Under the pieces are notes generated by a model. The model did not search any database and had not been told where the DNA came from. It was given only the letters and a program-made list of their open reading frames with translations. Made by a program: the position numbers and the translations under genes. Below, in pieces: positions 21,047 through 33,625 of a stretch of 64,000 nt of DNA (its first letter is position 1; each line of letters opens with the position of its first letter). The stretch lies in the NCBI GenBank assembly GCA_963675135.1, contig OY776121.1:61525265-61589264 (forward strand), read 5' to 3'. Source of the DNA: Galeopsis tetrahit (Eukaryota; Streptophyta; Magnoliopsida; Lamiales; Lamiaceae).

Positions 21047-23507
21047 ATGGCAGAAAATGGTAGAACCGTCTGTGTCACCGGCGCCGGAGGTTCCTTGCTT
21101 CATGGGTGATCAAGCTTCTCCTCTCTGGCGGCTACACCGTTCATGGCACTCTCAGAGATCCTCGTATTTCTCTTTCTCCTTTCTTCTGCTCCTTCTCTAA
21201 TTATTTTCTCTTTCCCCTCTCTCTCTGTGATGAGATTGAATTATAGATTCTCGATGGGAGAAGTTAGGAATGACTATTGGTTTATTTTCCCTCTTTGAAA
21301 ATCCCCTGAAATTATTTTATCTCGCATTTTGGTGTATTTGTTCATTCCGCTTGAATCATACTAGAAATTAGTGTATATACTCATAAATTGAGTCGATTTG
21401 ATTTCTGTGCGATAGACACTAGTGTACGAGGCGAAACAGAGTTAAAATTCATGATCAACACTTTAATGCAATGTAGGGCTTTTGTTTTATATTTGGAACG
21501 ATGATAGTTGATGTGGATTCAATGTCTTAAGATAGCACATTGAGATTTCTTCGTGTACATTGCAGATGACGACAAACATGCTCATTTGAGAAGTATGGAA
21601 AATGCAGCTGAAAATCTGAAACTCTTCAAGGCAGATTTACTGGATTTCGACTCCATTCTTGCAGCTGTTAAAGGATGTGAAGGAGTTCTCCACGTTGCGT
21701 GCCCTGTTCCTTCTAGCTCTGTAGCTAACCCCGAGGCATGATTGTGTTAACTCTAACTGCAAATTAAATGAAGGATGTAGAACTTGCTATTGCAATTGTC
21801 TGATTACATTTTAGAATATCTGTATATACCATCGTATAATGGTGTGATTATATATCTGATGATACATTATTGCAGGTGGAACTCGTTCAACCTTCTTTGA
21901 ACGGTACTCTAAATGTGCTAAAAGCATGTTCTGAGGCGAAAGTCCAACGTGTCGTGATGGTATCATCAGTTGCTGCAGTTCTCCTGAACCCCAATTTGAC
22001 AAAGGATAGTGTGATAGACGAGAGTTGTTGGTCAGATAGGGAATACTGCAAGGCTACCAACGTAATTTCATGATTTAGTTAAGCTGCATTTTCGGACTTC
22101 AAAATTGTGCACTTAGTAACTTGATTTCTTGATCTCGTGTAAACAGAACTGGTATTGTTATTCAAAAACTGTGGCTGAGGCTGAGGCGTTGGAATACGCG
22201 AAGAAAACCGGGCTCAACCTCGTGACTCTGTGTCCAAGCCTTATTGTGGGACCTATGCTGCAGCAAACAATGAATGCTAGCAGCTTGGTTCTTCTTAGGC
22301 TATTAAAAGGTATTTACTTCCACCATTATCTTTCCATTCATCCTTTTTTCTTTTCGGTTTGCTCCAAATAATATACATTCTTGGAGATGTAGTGATTATA
22401 AGCCTCTGCTGCCAATCATCTTTTGCAGAATAGCTATTGATTTTGTGTAGCTCCAATTTATGATCTGAAAAACTACAATTCATAGTTTTTTTCAAGTTGG
22501 CTCATCTACGCGTATATTGAGTTTAAGCATTGTGCCTTGCACTACTTGACAACATTACCAGGGGAAAATATCACGTACACACACATTTTCATTCTGAGTA
22601 TAATATTTGTGTGAATATAAGTAGTTCAATTTTCCTCCTAAAATCTTGATTGCATTGGTTTGATGATGATATTGGTCCTGAGGATATCCGACCAAACCTT
22701 TCTTTCTTTGATGTCTTGTGCCATAAATATACATTTAAACCTTCTTATCAACATAGCATTCTTCTAAATGGTTGTATTGCCAATCAATGCTTTTGGGACT
22801 CATAATCTCTGTGATTTCATGAGTTATATGAATTTGGTTCTGAGGGGAAAGAAGACCAAGTTACAGGGAATAGGGATACTTGTATTTAAATCACTCTCAT
22901 CAAATGATCTCACATAACATGAATGTCTTGCCTTGCATGATTGTGTAGAAGGATACGAGGAATTGGAAAACAACCTTCGGAAGATAGTAGACGTACGTGA
23001 TGTAGCTGAAGCGATAAAATTGGTATACGAAAAACCTGAAGCTGAAGGTAGATACATATGCTCGCCTCACCTGATCATGGCTCAGGATTTGGTGCAAATA
23101 CTCAAAGAAATTTACCCCAATTATAGCTATCCCAAGAGGTAATAATCTTTGAAATTACCACTATGAATACGTAGTAGAGATTTCCTATTATATAATGATG
23201 TAACATCTTCTATTTACACCCCACCCCGTAGATGAATGACACGTAATAAGAGGTATTATAAATTATCATCCTTCCGCTGATTTTATCAGCCTCGTCTTAT
23301 ATGTCATTCATCTGAGAGGTTACAGAAGATGTATACGAGAATCCCCTTTAATTATTTTTGTACATTGCTGGCAGCTTCAAAGAGGGGAATGATCTATCGA
23401 AACTCAGTTCAGAGAAACTAGAAGCACTTGGTTGGAAATTCAGGCCACTGAAAGAAACACTCGTTGATACAGTTGAGCACTACAAACATAGTGGACATCT
23501 TCATTAA
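21047..23507 (+). pseudogene. Cinnamoyl-CoA reductase-like (SDR108E/CRL) gene with a one-base deletion in exon 1
   Basis: Six exons: 21047-21163, 21566-21735, 21876-22061, 22147-22309, 22949-23138 and 23375-23507. The family (CCR-like reductases such as CRL1 and DFR relatives) uses NADPH to reduce phenylpropanoid-type thioesters or carbonyls. Visible motifs are the N-terminal VCVTGAGG dinucleotide-binding start, NWYCYSKT with the Y-x3-K pair, KADLLD and IVDVRDVAEA. Without the lesion the product would be about 319 residues, normal for the family. In exon 1 one T is missing near 21091-21092, within the glycine-rich NADPH motif. The frame shifts and stops at TGA 21107-21109. All later exons stay open and in phase, so the lesion is either very recent or an assembly error. 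Intron 2 has a GC donor (GAG/GCATGA). Intron 5 contains a ~140-bp inverted repeat (about 23203-23345), probably a MITE. Exact substrate cannot be told. Confidence 0.85.
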
Positions 23508-24109
23508 TCAAATATTTCATATTCTGTTGTATTGTACACGTTGCTGCAATCCTTGTACTTGAGTACTTTTGCATATGGTGGTGTGGTGGATGAACTATTT
23601 AATTGAATGAGTTATATTTTGTTTAGATTGATGAAAGGGCAAAAAAATTTGGATGGCAAATTCGAGCTTTGACTGTATTTAAAGTCAATTCAATTTATAC
23701 TAAATACTGTAATTACTCCTCCATCTTGGCTGGCAGTATTTGCACACAAAAATAAGAAAATATAACTTCATGTTTACAACTGACGGTGGAGTTTTTGTGT
23801 GAAGATTATTTTACTTAAAGAGTGTAAATCATAATTAAACGTCTCAATAATTCATTTCATATTTACATTTAAAAAAAAATAAAGGTCTCAATAGAACAAG
23901 ATACAGTAGCATTCTTCTTTTTTTTTTTTTTTCATTCTTCTTTAAGAATAGTTCTATTTGTCCAAATTTTTTCAAGTCAATTACTATTGAATTCCAACTG
24001 CTTTAATGTTATTTTCTTTAAAAAAAGTTCATTTATTTATAATTTTTGTGTCTATCCAGATGAAGATGAGTTTTTCCTAATCTCAATCTATCCCGTTATT
24101 AGCTCATTA
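23508..24109. other. 3' UTR and intergenic sequence
   Basis: Begins with the reductase 3' UTR, then AT-rich sequence with an A-run and T-run. No gene seen. Confidence 0.5.
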
Positions 24110-24413
24110 CACTCTCCATCCACCAAATGTAGTTCCACTGACCAAATGTAGTTCCATTGAGATAGAACACATGTTTTAAAAAAAATAGATAAAGTAGATA
24201 AAGTAAGGGTATTATAGGATATTGTGGGGGTTCATTGTGAATAAAGTAATTGTTTGTGAATAAAGTTGATGGCAATAAAGTAATTGTTTGTGAATAAAGT
24301 TGATGGCAAATTGAGTAATTAAATGATGGTTAAAAGGTAATAGTTTTCATAAAGTGTATGAGACGTGGACAAAGAATATAAGGAATAAGATTATATTTCA
24401 TGGACGGAGGGAG
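24110..24413. mobile_element. Stowaway-like MITE with internal duplications
   Basis: CTCTCCATCC...GGACGGAGGGAG ends flanked by TA. Internal copies of ACCAAATGTAGTTCCA (near 24123 and 24140) and of GTAATTGTTTGTGAATAAAG (near 24246 and 24280) show local duplication. Confidence 0.75.
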
Positions 24414-24963
24414 TACTATTTTTCTTACACTAATTCATTCGCTTTCACATTTTTCTTACATCAATTCATCCTCACTTTTTTTTTTTAAATCTAATCATTA
24501 CTTCACTTACTAATTATATAAAAATACATTATCATCACTTAAAAGTATTGATTTAACAAGTTCATAGAAAGATATAGTACGGTGGTGTAATTGAGAAATA
24601 TATACATAAAAAAAAAAAGTAAGATATAAAGTGAAATATAAGAGTAAAAAATTAAAACATATTTGTAAAAAATGGTATGAAAAATTTATAGGCTAATAAA
24701 TTAAATGAAAAAATGAAAAATTTATAAACAGAGACGAGGAGTACATAGTAAAAATGAGGAAATCTTACTCTCTAGTCCACTCAAAAGTTATTAATTTTGT
24801 CATTTTGAGTGTTCTATATAAAATTATCAAAAAAAAATTTTGACAACACCAACTACTCCCCTCTATTTTTCTCTTTCTACCTTTTTTTTAATCACTTTCT
24901 ACATCAATAATCCACTATACAAATAATATTATATTCATTAATTAATGTGCATAAAATAAATAA

Positions 24964-25202
24964 GGTTGTGTTTGGATATGTGAATTTGATTTGAGAATGT
25001 ATTTCAAATGAGAGGATTTCAAAATAGATAGGATTTCAAATGACATGGTTTTAGTGAGAATTTAAAATTCTCTAAATTTTAACTAAAAAAATATGCTAAG
25101 AATTTGAAATCCATTCATTTACTTTTTAATACAAACAAGTGGAGTGGATTTGGATTGTGAATTTAAAATCCATAGACCAAATCCCTCCATCCAAACGGAG
25201 CC
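24964..25202. mobile_element. Tourist-like (PIF/Harbinger) MITE
   Basis: Left end GGTTGTGTTTGGAT and right end in reverse GGCTCCGTTTGGAT, flanked by TAA on both sides (24961-24963, 25203-25205). 239 bp. The sequence 24414-24960 before it is AT-rich with nothing identified. Confidence 0.75.
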
Positions 25203-25465
25203 TAAACAACTTTGGAAGGGATGAAGAGAGTATGGGACAATATCATACATTAAATGATATTCATCATACGCTTCTTTATAATATGATTGGATTAAAACTC
25301 TATAAATGCATCATGTAATAATCCATGTCCCTTTAAAATTTATCCATTTTAACATTTTAAGTGTTCTAACGAAAGTTTTTTTTTTTTTTTTTAGTAACAC
25401 CAACCCTCTATTTCTAACTTTTCTCTTTTCCATCTCACTAACGCACTACATATTTAATATTATAC

Positions 25466-25700
25466 TTCATTCGTTCACGAAATATAGTTTCATTTATCTT
25501 ATATTTTTCGTCCACAAAATGTAGTTTCATTTACTTTATTTCAACCATCACTTTATCATCACCTTTCAACACCTTTCAACCATCACTTAATTACTCAAAT
25601 TGTCATCAACTTTATTCACAAACAATCATTTTATTCACAATGGACCCACAATACTCTTACTTTATCTTTACTATTTTCTTAAAACATGAATGTAGGGATT
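25466..25700. repeat. Degenerate Stowaway-like MITE remnant
   Basis: Contains ACTTCATTCGTTCACGAAATATAGTTTC-like segments (positions 25466-25494) and the TTTATTCACAAACAATCA motif shared with the intact MITEs, but no clean right end. Confidence 0.5.
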
Positions 25701-25877
25701 ATTCCTTAATACATGTGTCAAAATTAAAGAGAAAACTTTCAAAAGTATGAGAGGAGGATAATAAATGACATTAATGATTCATACTAAGACATAAACAACA
25801 TTACATGGGTTAAAAAATGAATGGAATGAAATATAAGTGGAACACACAAAGTGAAATAGAGGAATCAAATTAAAATT

Positions 25878-26251
25878 TAGGATTAAAGTTTTTTTTAGTC
25901 TTTTAAGTTGGACTAATTTTGAATTTGGTCCTAATGGAATACACATTTTGATTTTGATCTTTGTTTAAATTTTGAATTCAGTCCAATTATCTATTATTGC
26001 AGTTAAATGAACCGAATCCTTAGCTTGTGTGCAATTCAAATCAACTATGAATAACCGTGAATTTGCTCATGTGCAGAAAAATGCACGAGCTAAGAATTTG
26101 ACCGGTTCATTTACGTGCAATAACGGATAAGTGGACTGAATTCAAAATTTAGACAACTTAAGAGACCAAAATTAAAATGTGTGTTCAATCAGGACCAAAT
26201 TCAAAATTAGTCTAACTTAAATTACTAAAAAAAAAAAAACTTTAATCCCTA
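25878..26251. mobile_element. Long-arm fold-back MITE upstream of RPI3
   Basis: The two halves are inverted copies over about 140 bases (AGGATTAAAG... against ...CTTTAATCCCT; GGACTAATTTTGAATTTGG against its reverse). Ends 150 bases before the RPI start codon, so it sits in or next to the promoter. Confidence 0.7.
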
Positions 26252-26400
26252 GAAATTTTATGGAGATTTAAAAAAAAAAGAAGAAAAAAAAAAGAGCATA
26301 TATGCCAAAAAATGTCAAATGATACTAACCCGGGATTAGGTAGAAGAAGATCACACTCACACATCCTCAATCCCCTCTCTTCTCTACTCTTCCTTCACTC

Positions 26401-27210
26401 ATGGCCGCCACCTTATCCTTCGTCTCCGTTCCCGCCCTCCGCCGCCACAATCTCACTCCCACTCCCAGACGCAAGTTCTCAATCAAGGCCTTCTCCGCCC
26501 CCGTCCTCACCCAAGACGACCTCAAAAAACTCGCCGCCGATAAGGCCGTCGACTACGTCAAGAGCGGCATGGTCCTCGGCCTCGGCACCGGCTCCACCGC
26601 CGCCTTCGTCGTCGACAAGCTCGGCGCCCTCATCAAATCCGGCGCCCTCACTGACATCGTCGGCGTCCCCACTTCCAAACGCACTCAGGAACAGGCCGCG
26701 GCGCTCGGGATCCCTCTCTCGACGCTCGACGCCCACCCGCACCTCGATCTGGCCATCGACGGCGCCGACGAAGTGGACCCCAATCTGGACCTGGTGAAAG
26801 GGCGCGGCGGCGCCCTGCTGCGCGAGAAGATGGTGGAGGCGGCGTCGGATAAATTCGTAGTGGTTGTGGACGATTCGAAATTGGTGAAGGGATTGGGCGG
26901 ATCTGGGCTTGCGATGCCGGTGGAGGTTGTGCAATTCTGCTGGAATTATAATTTGGTGAGATTGGCGGAGTTGTTTAAGGAGGAAGGGTGCGATGCGAAG
27001 CTGAGATTGAATGCGGATGGGAAGCCCTATGTTACGGATAATTCCAATTATATTGTGGATTTGTATTTCAAGACTCCGATTAGGGATTCGGCGGCGGCCG
27101 GGAAGGAGATCGCCGCCTTGGAAGGGGTGGTGGAGCATGGATTGTTCTTGGATATGACCACGGCGGTCATCATTGCCGGTGGCAGCGGAGTCAGTGTGAA
27201 GACCAAGTGA
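26401..27210 (+). CDS. RPI3: Ribose-5-phosphate isomerase A type, plastid (RPI3-like), 269 aa
   Basis: Single exon. The enzyme interconverts ribose-5-phosphate and ribulose-5-phosphate in the Calvin cycle and the plastid pentose phosphate pathway. Residues 1-30 (MAATLSFVSVPALRRHNLTP...) are Ser/Arg-rich with few acids, as in a chloroplast transit peptide. The catalytic domain runs from about 35 to 267. Family residues are present with exact E. coli RpiA spacing: D120 and D123 in DGADEVD, K133 in VKGRGG and E142 in LREKM. LGLGTGSTAAF (59-69) is the phosphate-binding loop. Length is normal and no residue is missing. The 5' two thirds of the CDS is much more GC-rich than the surroundings, a common 5' bias. 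A CT-rich leader (26363-26400) precedes the ATG and an AATAAA lies near 27320. Best match by memory is Arabidopsis At3g04790. Confidence 0.97.
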   Translation: MAATLSFVSVPALRRHNLTPTPRRKFSIKAFSAPVLTQDDLKKLAADKAVDYVKSGMVLGLGTGSTAAFVVDKLGALIKSGALTDIVGVPTSKRTQEQAAALGIPLSTLDAHPHLDLAIDGADEVDPNLDLVKGRGGALLREKMVEAASDKFVVVVDDSKLVKGLGGSGLAMPVEVVQFCWNYNLVRLAELFKEEGCDAKLRLNADGKPYVTDNSNYIVDLYFKTPIRDSAAAGKEIAALEGVVEHGLFLDMTTAVIIAGGSGVSVKTK

Positions 27211-27318
27211 AGATGATGATGATGAAATGGTGAGAATTGGGATTTTTTTTTTTTTTCTTTTTTGCTGATTTTAATTTTTGCTACATTGATTTTGTTGTAA
27301 CATTATGATATCCAAGAA

Positions 27319-27327
27319 AAATAAAAT
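27319..27327 (+). terminator. Candidate polyadenylation signal of RPI3
   Basis: AATAAAATA about 110 bases after the stop codon. Confidence 0.45.
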
Positions 27328-27329
27328 AC

Positions 27330-28733
27330 ACTAATTGGAGAAATGGTTTATAAAATTGTGTTATTAACTTATTACTAGTGAAAAATGCAATGTACAGGGA
27401 GGGAGTTTCCGAATTAAATGTAAAGGGAATTTAGTGGGGGTGTATTAGTATAGGAACCGAAATGCTACAATCAGTTGATCGAAATTCTTAAAATTGAAAT
27501 CCAACGGATCAAAATTGAGTAAGCCTTTTTCCTGGACTGGATAGTTGGCGGGTGTAATGAAAGGTTAAAATTAGTCCTGAACTTTTATTGAACCTCCCAC
27601 ATTCTGAAAACTGGAAATTGAAACTTGTGGTTTTCTCTCAACATAGAAGCTGTGTAACTGTTTCTTGGCTTCCTTGTACCAGAAAAAGTTTTTCAAAGTT
27701 AATGGTTTTAACTAATTGGCTTCCGTTAGCTTCAAAACTTGCCTCTAAACACGATTTCTGGTTTTTACTTGAATGATCCCAAAAATAAGATTTAGTTGCA
27801 GCTGGTTGTGTGTGATTCGATTTGGACCAAATAATGAATGATTTTTTGGTTCAGCAGCATGGCCCATTTTCTGTTAGCACCAGGTTGTTATGAATCTGAT
27901 GTAATGTGAACACGACATTGGGTTGTGTTTCCAAATAAATTGGACATTGATTTCCTAATCTTAGTAGGTCGAGCTGGACCCTAAATTTCTTACCACTTCT
28001 CTCTCGGGGCACTAGACGCACCACTCTAAACACGGTTTCTAATGAACTGTATTAGTATATCTTGAACATGATAATTTTAATGTGAAATTAATTGTGATAG
28101 AAATCCAAATTAAATTTAGGATTGCTTTGGTTGGGTGAGGAAAAAATGATAGAAATAATTAATCAAAATGACATTATAATTTCTTTACTTTGTCTCATTA
28201 GTCATTACCCGAAAGAAATAAAAGAACGTTAATTAAACCATCTTTTATTCTCACTGTTTTGTTTATCTAATTTTTCTTGCTAATATATTAATTTTATGCG
28301 ATATTTTAAATGTGAGTCCAACAATTATTAAATTAAATATAACAAATACTAAAATGATAAAATTCATAAATAATTATTTTTTTATCAAAATCATATTTTA
28401 TACTTTGAATTATATATATGCAATGTGTATATCAAATTAAATATCGTAAAAAATTATTAATTTAATATGTCTATTTCAATCTCTCTCTTCTCAAATCACT
28501 CTATTTCAAAATCTCTTAATTCTCATTCATTCTACACTTTTCTTTTAATCTCATCCATCTATTTTAAAATTTAATCTTGGCCTTACATTCTTAATCTTAT
28601 TTTCTATACACCATGTGCACTTTTCAGTTTTTCAGTTTACTGACTTACATTTTTTTATAAATGGTGTTGCACTTTTTAATTATTACTAAAAATATTATTA
28701 TACAGTTTAATAATTAAAAAGTGCATCAATCCT
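27330..28733. other. Intergenic, no gene seen
   Basis: AT-rich sequence with several stop-dense short frames. No repeat ends or protein similarity recognised. Confidence 0.5.
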
Positions 28734-28970
28734 TTCTATATAAATCCCTCATCTCTTCTCAAAACCCCTAATTTCTTATTCATTCTCAATTTTACTTTTT
28801 TATGTCCTTCCTATATAAATCCCTCATCTCTTCTCAAAACCCCTAATTTCTTATTCATTCTCAATTTTACTTTTTTATGTGATCCATTGATTATTTTCAA
28901 TTTTACTTTTTTATATCATCCATTGATTATTTTCAATTTTACTTTTTTATATCATCCATTGATTATAATC
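28734..28970. repeat. Tandem duplications (~72 bp x2, ~31 bp x3)
   Basis: A block beginning CTATATAAATCCCTCATCTC occurs twice in tandem (about 28734 and 28810), followed by three copies of a unit with CATCCATTGATTATTTTCAA. The TATAAA plus CT-rich context looks like a duplicated promoter fragment. Confidence 0.65.
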
Positions 28971-29179
28971 AATTTATGGAAGATTTTGGATTTTGAAGAT
29001 TGTCTACTCAATAGAAATTCAATCTTAATTTCTCTAATACAGTATCATGTTTTAAAGATGGTGACTTTGAAGATTGTAAAGAAATTTTGAAGATTGAAGA
29101 TTGTCTACTCAATAGAAATTTTGAAATTTTAAAGATTGAAGATGGAAGATTTTTTTAATTTATAATTGTCTCTAATTTC

Positions 29180-29975
29180 AATTTTGAAAGACTTTTTAAT
29201 CGGTAAAAAAGAAAAAAAAAAATCACAACTAACCTTAAATATTTATCCACAATATTTATTTATGAATTATATTTATTTAATTATAACATTAGTTAAAAAA
29301 ATCGCAACTTCCCCCTTTTTAGGAAATATTCAAATAATTATATTAAAAAGATATTTTAAAAATTTGATATACGAACATAATATTTAATTAATACTTAAAT
29401 CGTGACAAATTTATAGTTGTAACCATATAATTTTTTTTTTAATATTTAGAAATAAATTATACTAAGATTTGAATTAATTTAAAAAATCTTTAAAATAGGA
29501 AAAATTGATTAAGAAATTTTAAATTTGAAAGACTTTTTTATCGGTAAAAAAGAAAAAAAAAATCTTGACTAACCTTAAATGTTTATTCACAATATTTAAT
29601 TATGAATTATATTTATTTAATTATAACATAAGTTTTAAAAAATTAAAAAAAAAACACACACACAACATCCCCTTTTTTTAGGTTATATTCAAATTTCTAA
29701 TAATTATATTAAAAATATATTTTAAAATCCGATATACTAATATAATATTTAATTAATATTTAATCGATAAAAAAGAAAAAAAATCTTGACTAACCAAACA
29801 ATATTTAATTATGAATTATATTTATTTAATTATAACATAAGTTTTAAAAAATTAAAAAAAAAAACACACACAACTTCCCCCTTTTTTAGGTTATATTCAA
29901 ATTTCAAATAATTATATTAAAAATATATTTTAAACTCCCATATACTAATATAATATTTAATTAATATTTAATCTA
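29180..29975. repeat. Three direct copies of a ~220-bp AT-rich unit
   Basis: Each copy carries AATCGGTAAAAAAGAAAAAA, CTAACC, TATGAATTATATTTATTTAA and the CTTCCCCCTTTTTTAGG-type segment, starting near 29180, 29520 and 29758. No coding potential. Confidence 0.6.
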
Positions 29976-31189
29976 TCTTAATAATATCTAAATAAATTTA
30001 ATTTTAATCTTATTCTTAAAATTACTCCACCAATATTTAATTTTTTTAAATATTTAATCTATCTTAATAATATTTAAATAAATTTAATTTTAATCTTATT
30101 CCTTAAAATTACTCTCCAACAATAAGATTATATTTTATAAATATTTAATCTTATCTTATCTTATCTAAGGACAGTCCAATGTCGCCTGGACTATCAACAG
30201 TCCAGTAATCTGAGCCATCAGATCTGAAATCTAATGGCTTATATTTGATGACCTGCTACCTGTTGCATTTGGCGTCGCAGAATCCATCGCCTTGCATTGC
30301 ACTTATTATCGTTTTTTGTCGCCCTATTACACTTTTAAATTAAATTTAATAATTTTAAATATATAATTATAAAATTACAAATTTATCCTCACATGATTAA
30401 TAAAAAAATTAATTGATAATATATAATCTTTATTTTAATTCTCATATCATTAATAATCATAATAAACAATAAATTATCTTTTTTTATTTGAAAGAATTGA
30501 ATTTTAGGTTAAATTATTAATTTAGTTGAATTTTTTATACAAATTTCTGTTTCGAGATCACAAAATTGGACGTGGCTATTGTATGTGCTATTGGTCGGTC
30601 GTCTATTCAGAATTCAGAAAACCAGTTGTTACAATTTATGATCATGGAGTAATTGATATGTTTATGATCAGAAAATTAGCGAAGATACTTTATATAATCT
30701 AACAAACAGAGATTCTGGGTTTTTTAAAATTTGGAGAAAACCTACAAAATTTCATTCCGATCCCAAACACGTTCAAAAAAACTCTCTGCACATCCGCTGC
30801 TCGTAATTTATATTTATATTTTTTATTTTTTTGTTCATTTTTAGTCGAATTATGAGTATTATTAGTATGTCTAAAAAGAAGTATTCTCAAATTGTTGATA
30901 ATTACTGCTAGTTTTTTTATATGATATTGAGCCTCTGATTGAACTTTTGATTTTTTTATGTGTTAATACTCTGTTTTTTCTGCACACTCAAATTAAAGCA
31001 GTATTCTCAAATCTCAATTGTTATTCATATAAAATTTGTATGATTTCTATATGGTTATTGATTTGTTATTCATATAAAATTTGTATGATTTCTATATATG
31101 ATTATTGATTTATGAGATTTGTTTGAAATTTATGAATATGATAAGATTCTGACATTTATTAATTTTATTTTTAATGTATATTTTGTAGA

Positions 31190-31320
31190 TTTGTCTTCTC
31201 AACATGAGAATGATGACACAACTTCATCTAATAATACCTAAGATAATGATTTTGTCATTAAAAAGAAAAGACAAAAGACATCAATTGTGTGGATTAATTT
31301 TGAGGAATTTTTTGTTCATT
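31190..31320 (+). pseudogene. Possible BED-finger/hAT transposase N-terminal remnant
   Basis: One frame reads ...NDFVIKKKRQKTSIVWINFE..., reminiscent of the basic KKRK-T-S-x-VW-x-x-FE stretch before BED zinc fingers in plant hAT proteins. A stop lies just upstream and the frame closes soon after. Resemblance only. Confidence 0.3.
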
Positions 31321-32904
31321 TATTATAAAATTTCAGCATGTTTTATAATATTATAAAATTTCAGCATGTTTTATAATATTTTAGGGGGCTCAACATGAAG
31401 ATGAGATTATTTTGAAAAACTGATGTATTTTTTCGTTGTAATTGTTGAAAGAACATTATGTTTTTTTTTTTTTTTGAACATTTGTTATTACTCACGCACA
31501 ATTCAAGAAATTGGTTGTTCAATTTGGTTATTTTCTTTGATAAAACAATTGGGCTGCCCACTTTTAATTAAATGCTAGCCCAAAACATTCTCCACTTTTA
31601 ATTAAATGGGCTAACATTGTTGGCCCAAAAAGTCTCCACTTACTCGGTTTGCTCTCGATCACAATTTCTTTTTTTTTTTTTAACGTAAAGGAGGGACAAT
31701 GTCACAATGGGCAACGTAGGACTGTTAGTGCCCTTAAAGAATTCAAACAAATTTATAATATATTTTAAGTTTAATTTGTCAATTAAAAAAATATTTGAAA
31801 CATGTACTCCATAGTATAAATTTGTAAATTTGTTATTCATTTGAATCTAGGTAAATATTTTTCAATACACTCTTAACTCTAGAGGGCTGCAACATATAAT
31901 TGTCTATGCATGAACATGTTTCAGAAGGTACACACTACACACCTACCATGAAAAGAGACTGACCTTTAACTTTTATTTGTCGTCATTGCAAAAGACAATA
32001 GAATAAGAAATTATCTTATTCGAAACTCTATGGGAGCCGTGTCATCGAAACACTCAATATTATTCTCAAAATAAAAACTTTACTACCAACATTCCTTCCA
32101 AAATAAAAATGTGTCCTCAATAATGTAAATTTCAAGTCTGGTAACAATCAATCTAGTTACATTATACAAATCGGACATTAGGTCAATATTCGTAAGCAAC
32201 ATTATATGGACACATAATTTTTAGAACTAATCGATGGTCTGATCATGACGTTTTCCTATAGTTCCATTCACATTTTCTAAAGTTTTTTTATTCTGATTTC
32301 ACCAAAATTTTGCTTTCCAAAACATAGTTTGAGAATGACGTTTTAACACTTTGGAAAAAATAAAGTGTTTATTTCTACTAATTTATGAACAGTGTCGCCA
32401 TGAGACCATCTCACTTTGAATAAGATAAGTGTTTATTCGTACTAATTACTGTTAATGGTATTACTGATTACAATTTATGGTATTACTCGTTATTACTTAT
32501 TGTATTAACGACTATAATAAAATCATACATATAATATTATTTTGTATTAAAATTTAAAAAAAAATACACATGAAAAAATGGAAAATAAAAAAAAAAGTAA
32601 AAGGAAAAAAAACGAAGAAATTAAAAGTTTGGAATAAAAACTGAAAATGGGAGAAAAAGAGGAGAGGGAAGAAAACTTAGAAAGAAAAAAAATCAAGATT
32701 TTTGCCTAATTTCGATAGTTTTTTTTTTAAATTATGTTTTACGATTTTTTTCTAAAAATATGGATGACTTGATGGTGAATCGACGGTAACTCAGTAATGA
32801 CTTGACTACATATTGTAAATATACAAATTAAGGTTGATTTTATTATATTTTGTGTAAATTAATAAAAGGATAATATAGTATTTTAAATGTAATTACTTTT
32901 TTAA

Positions 32905-33625
32905 AAATATTTTTGGGGTGAACTCATAAAATGAGTGGTGTAGATAAACGTGGTAAAAAATAATAATTTAGGGGTGAACTCATAAAATGAGCGGGTGCAC
33001 ATAACCGTGATAAAAAATGATTTGGGGGTGAACTCCTAAAATGAACGGGTGCAGGTAACCGTAGTAAAAAAAGATTTGGGGTGAACTCATAAAATGAGGG
33101 GTGTAGATAATTTAGGGGTGAACTCATAAAATGAGCGGGTGCACATAAACGTGATAAAAAAAATGATTTGGGGGTGAACTCATAAAATGAACGGGTGCAG
33201 ATAACCGTAGTAAAAAAATGATTTTTGGGTGAACTCATTAAATGAGTGGGTGTAGATAAAATATAAATAAAAAATTAAAATTGGTGTGTACCGGTATCTT
33301 GCATGTACTCGAGTATCACCCTACAAATTAGGGTTGATTTTATTATATTTTGTGTAAATTAATAAAAGGATAATATAGTCCTTTAAATGTAATTATTCCA
33401 TTTAAAAAAAAAATCTTCTGAGGTGAACTTATAAAATGAGCAGGTACAGATAACCGTGGTAAAAAATAATTTTGGGTGAACTTATAAAATGAGCGATTGC
33501 AGATAACCATGGTTAAAAAATGATTTGGGGTGAACTCATAAAATGAGCGGGTGCAGATAACCGTAGTAAAAAAAAAATTTGAGGGTGAACTAAATAAATG
33601 AGCAGGTGTAGATAAAATATAAATA
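32905..33625 (+). repeat. Two tandem arrays of a ~55-bp unit
   Basis: Unit core GGGGTGAACTCATAAAATGA then GCGGGTGCAGATAACCGTGG. About seven units at 32915-33260 and four at 33420-33620. Each array is preceded by the segment AGGGTTGATTTTATTATATT (near 32830 and 33332). Same unit as in 53937-56483. Confidence 0.85.

Noticed and set aside
26312..26797. 161-residue plus-strand frame overlapping RPI3
   Set aside because: Ser/Pro-rich shadow in another frame of the RPI3 coding sequence.
26479..27138. 219-residue minus-strand frame opposite RPI3
   Set aside because: It is the mirror of a GC-biased real gene; low-complexity Gly/Glu tracts and no family resemblance.
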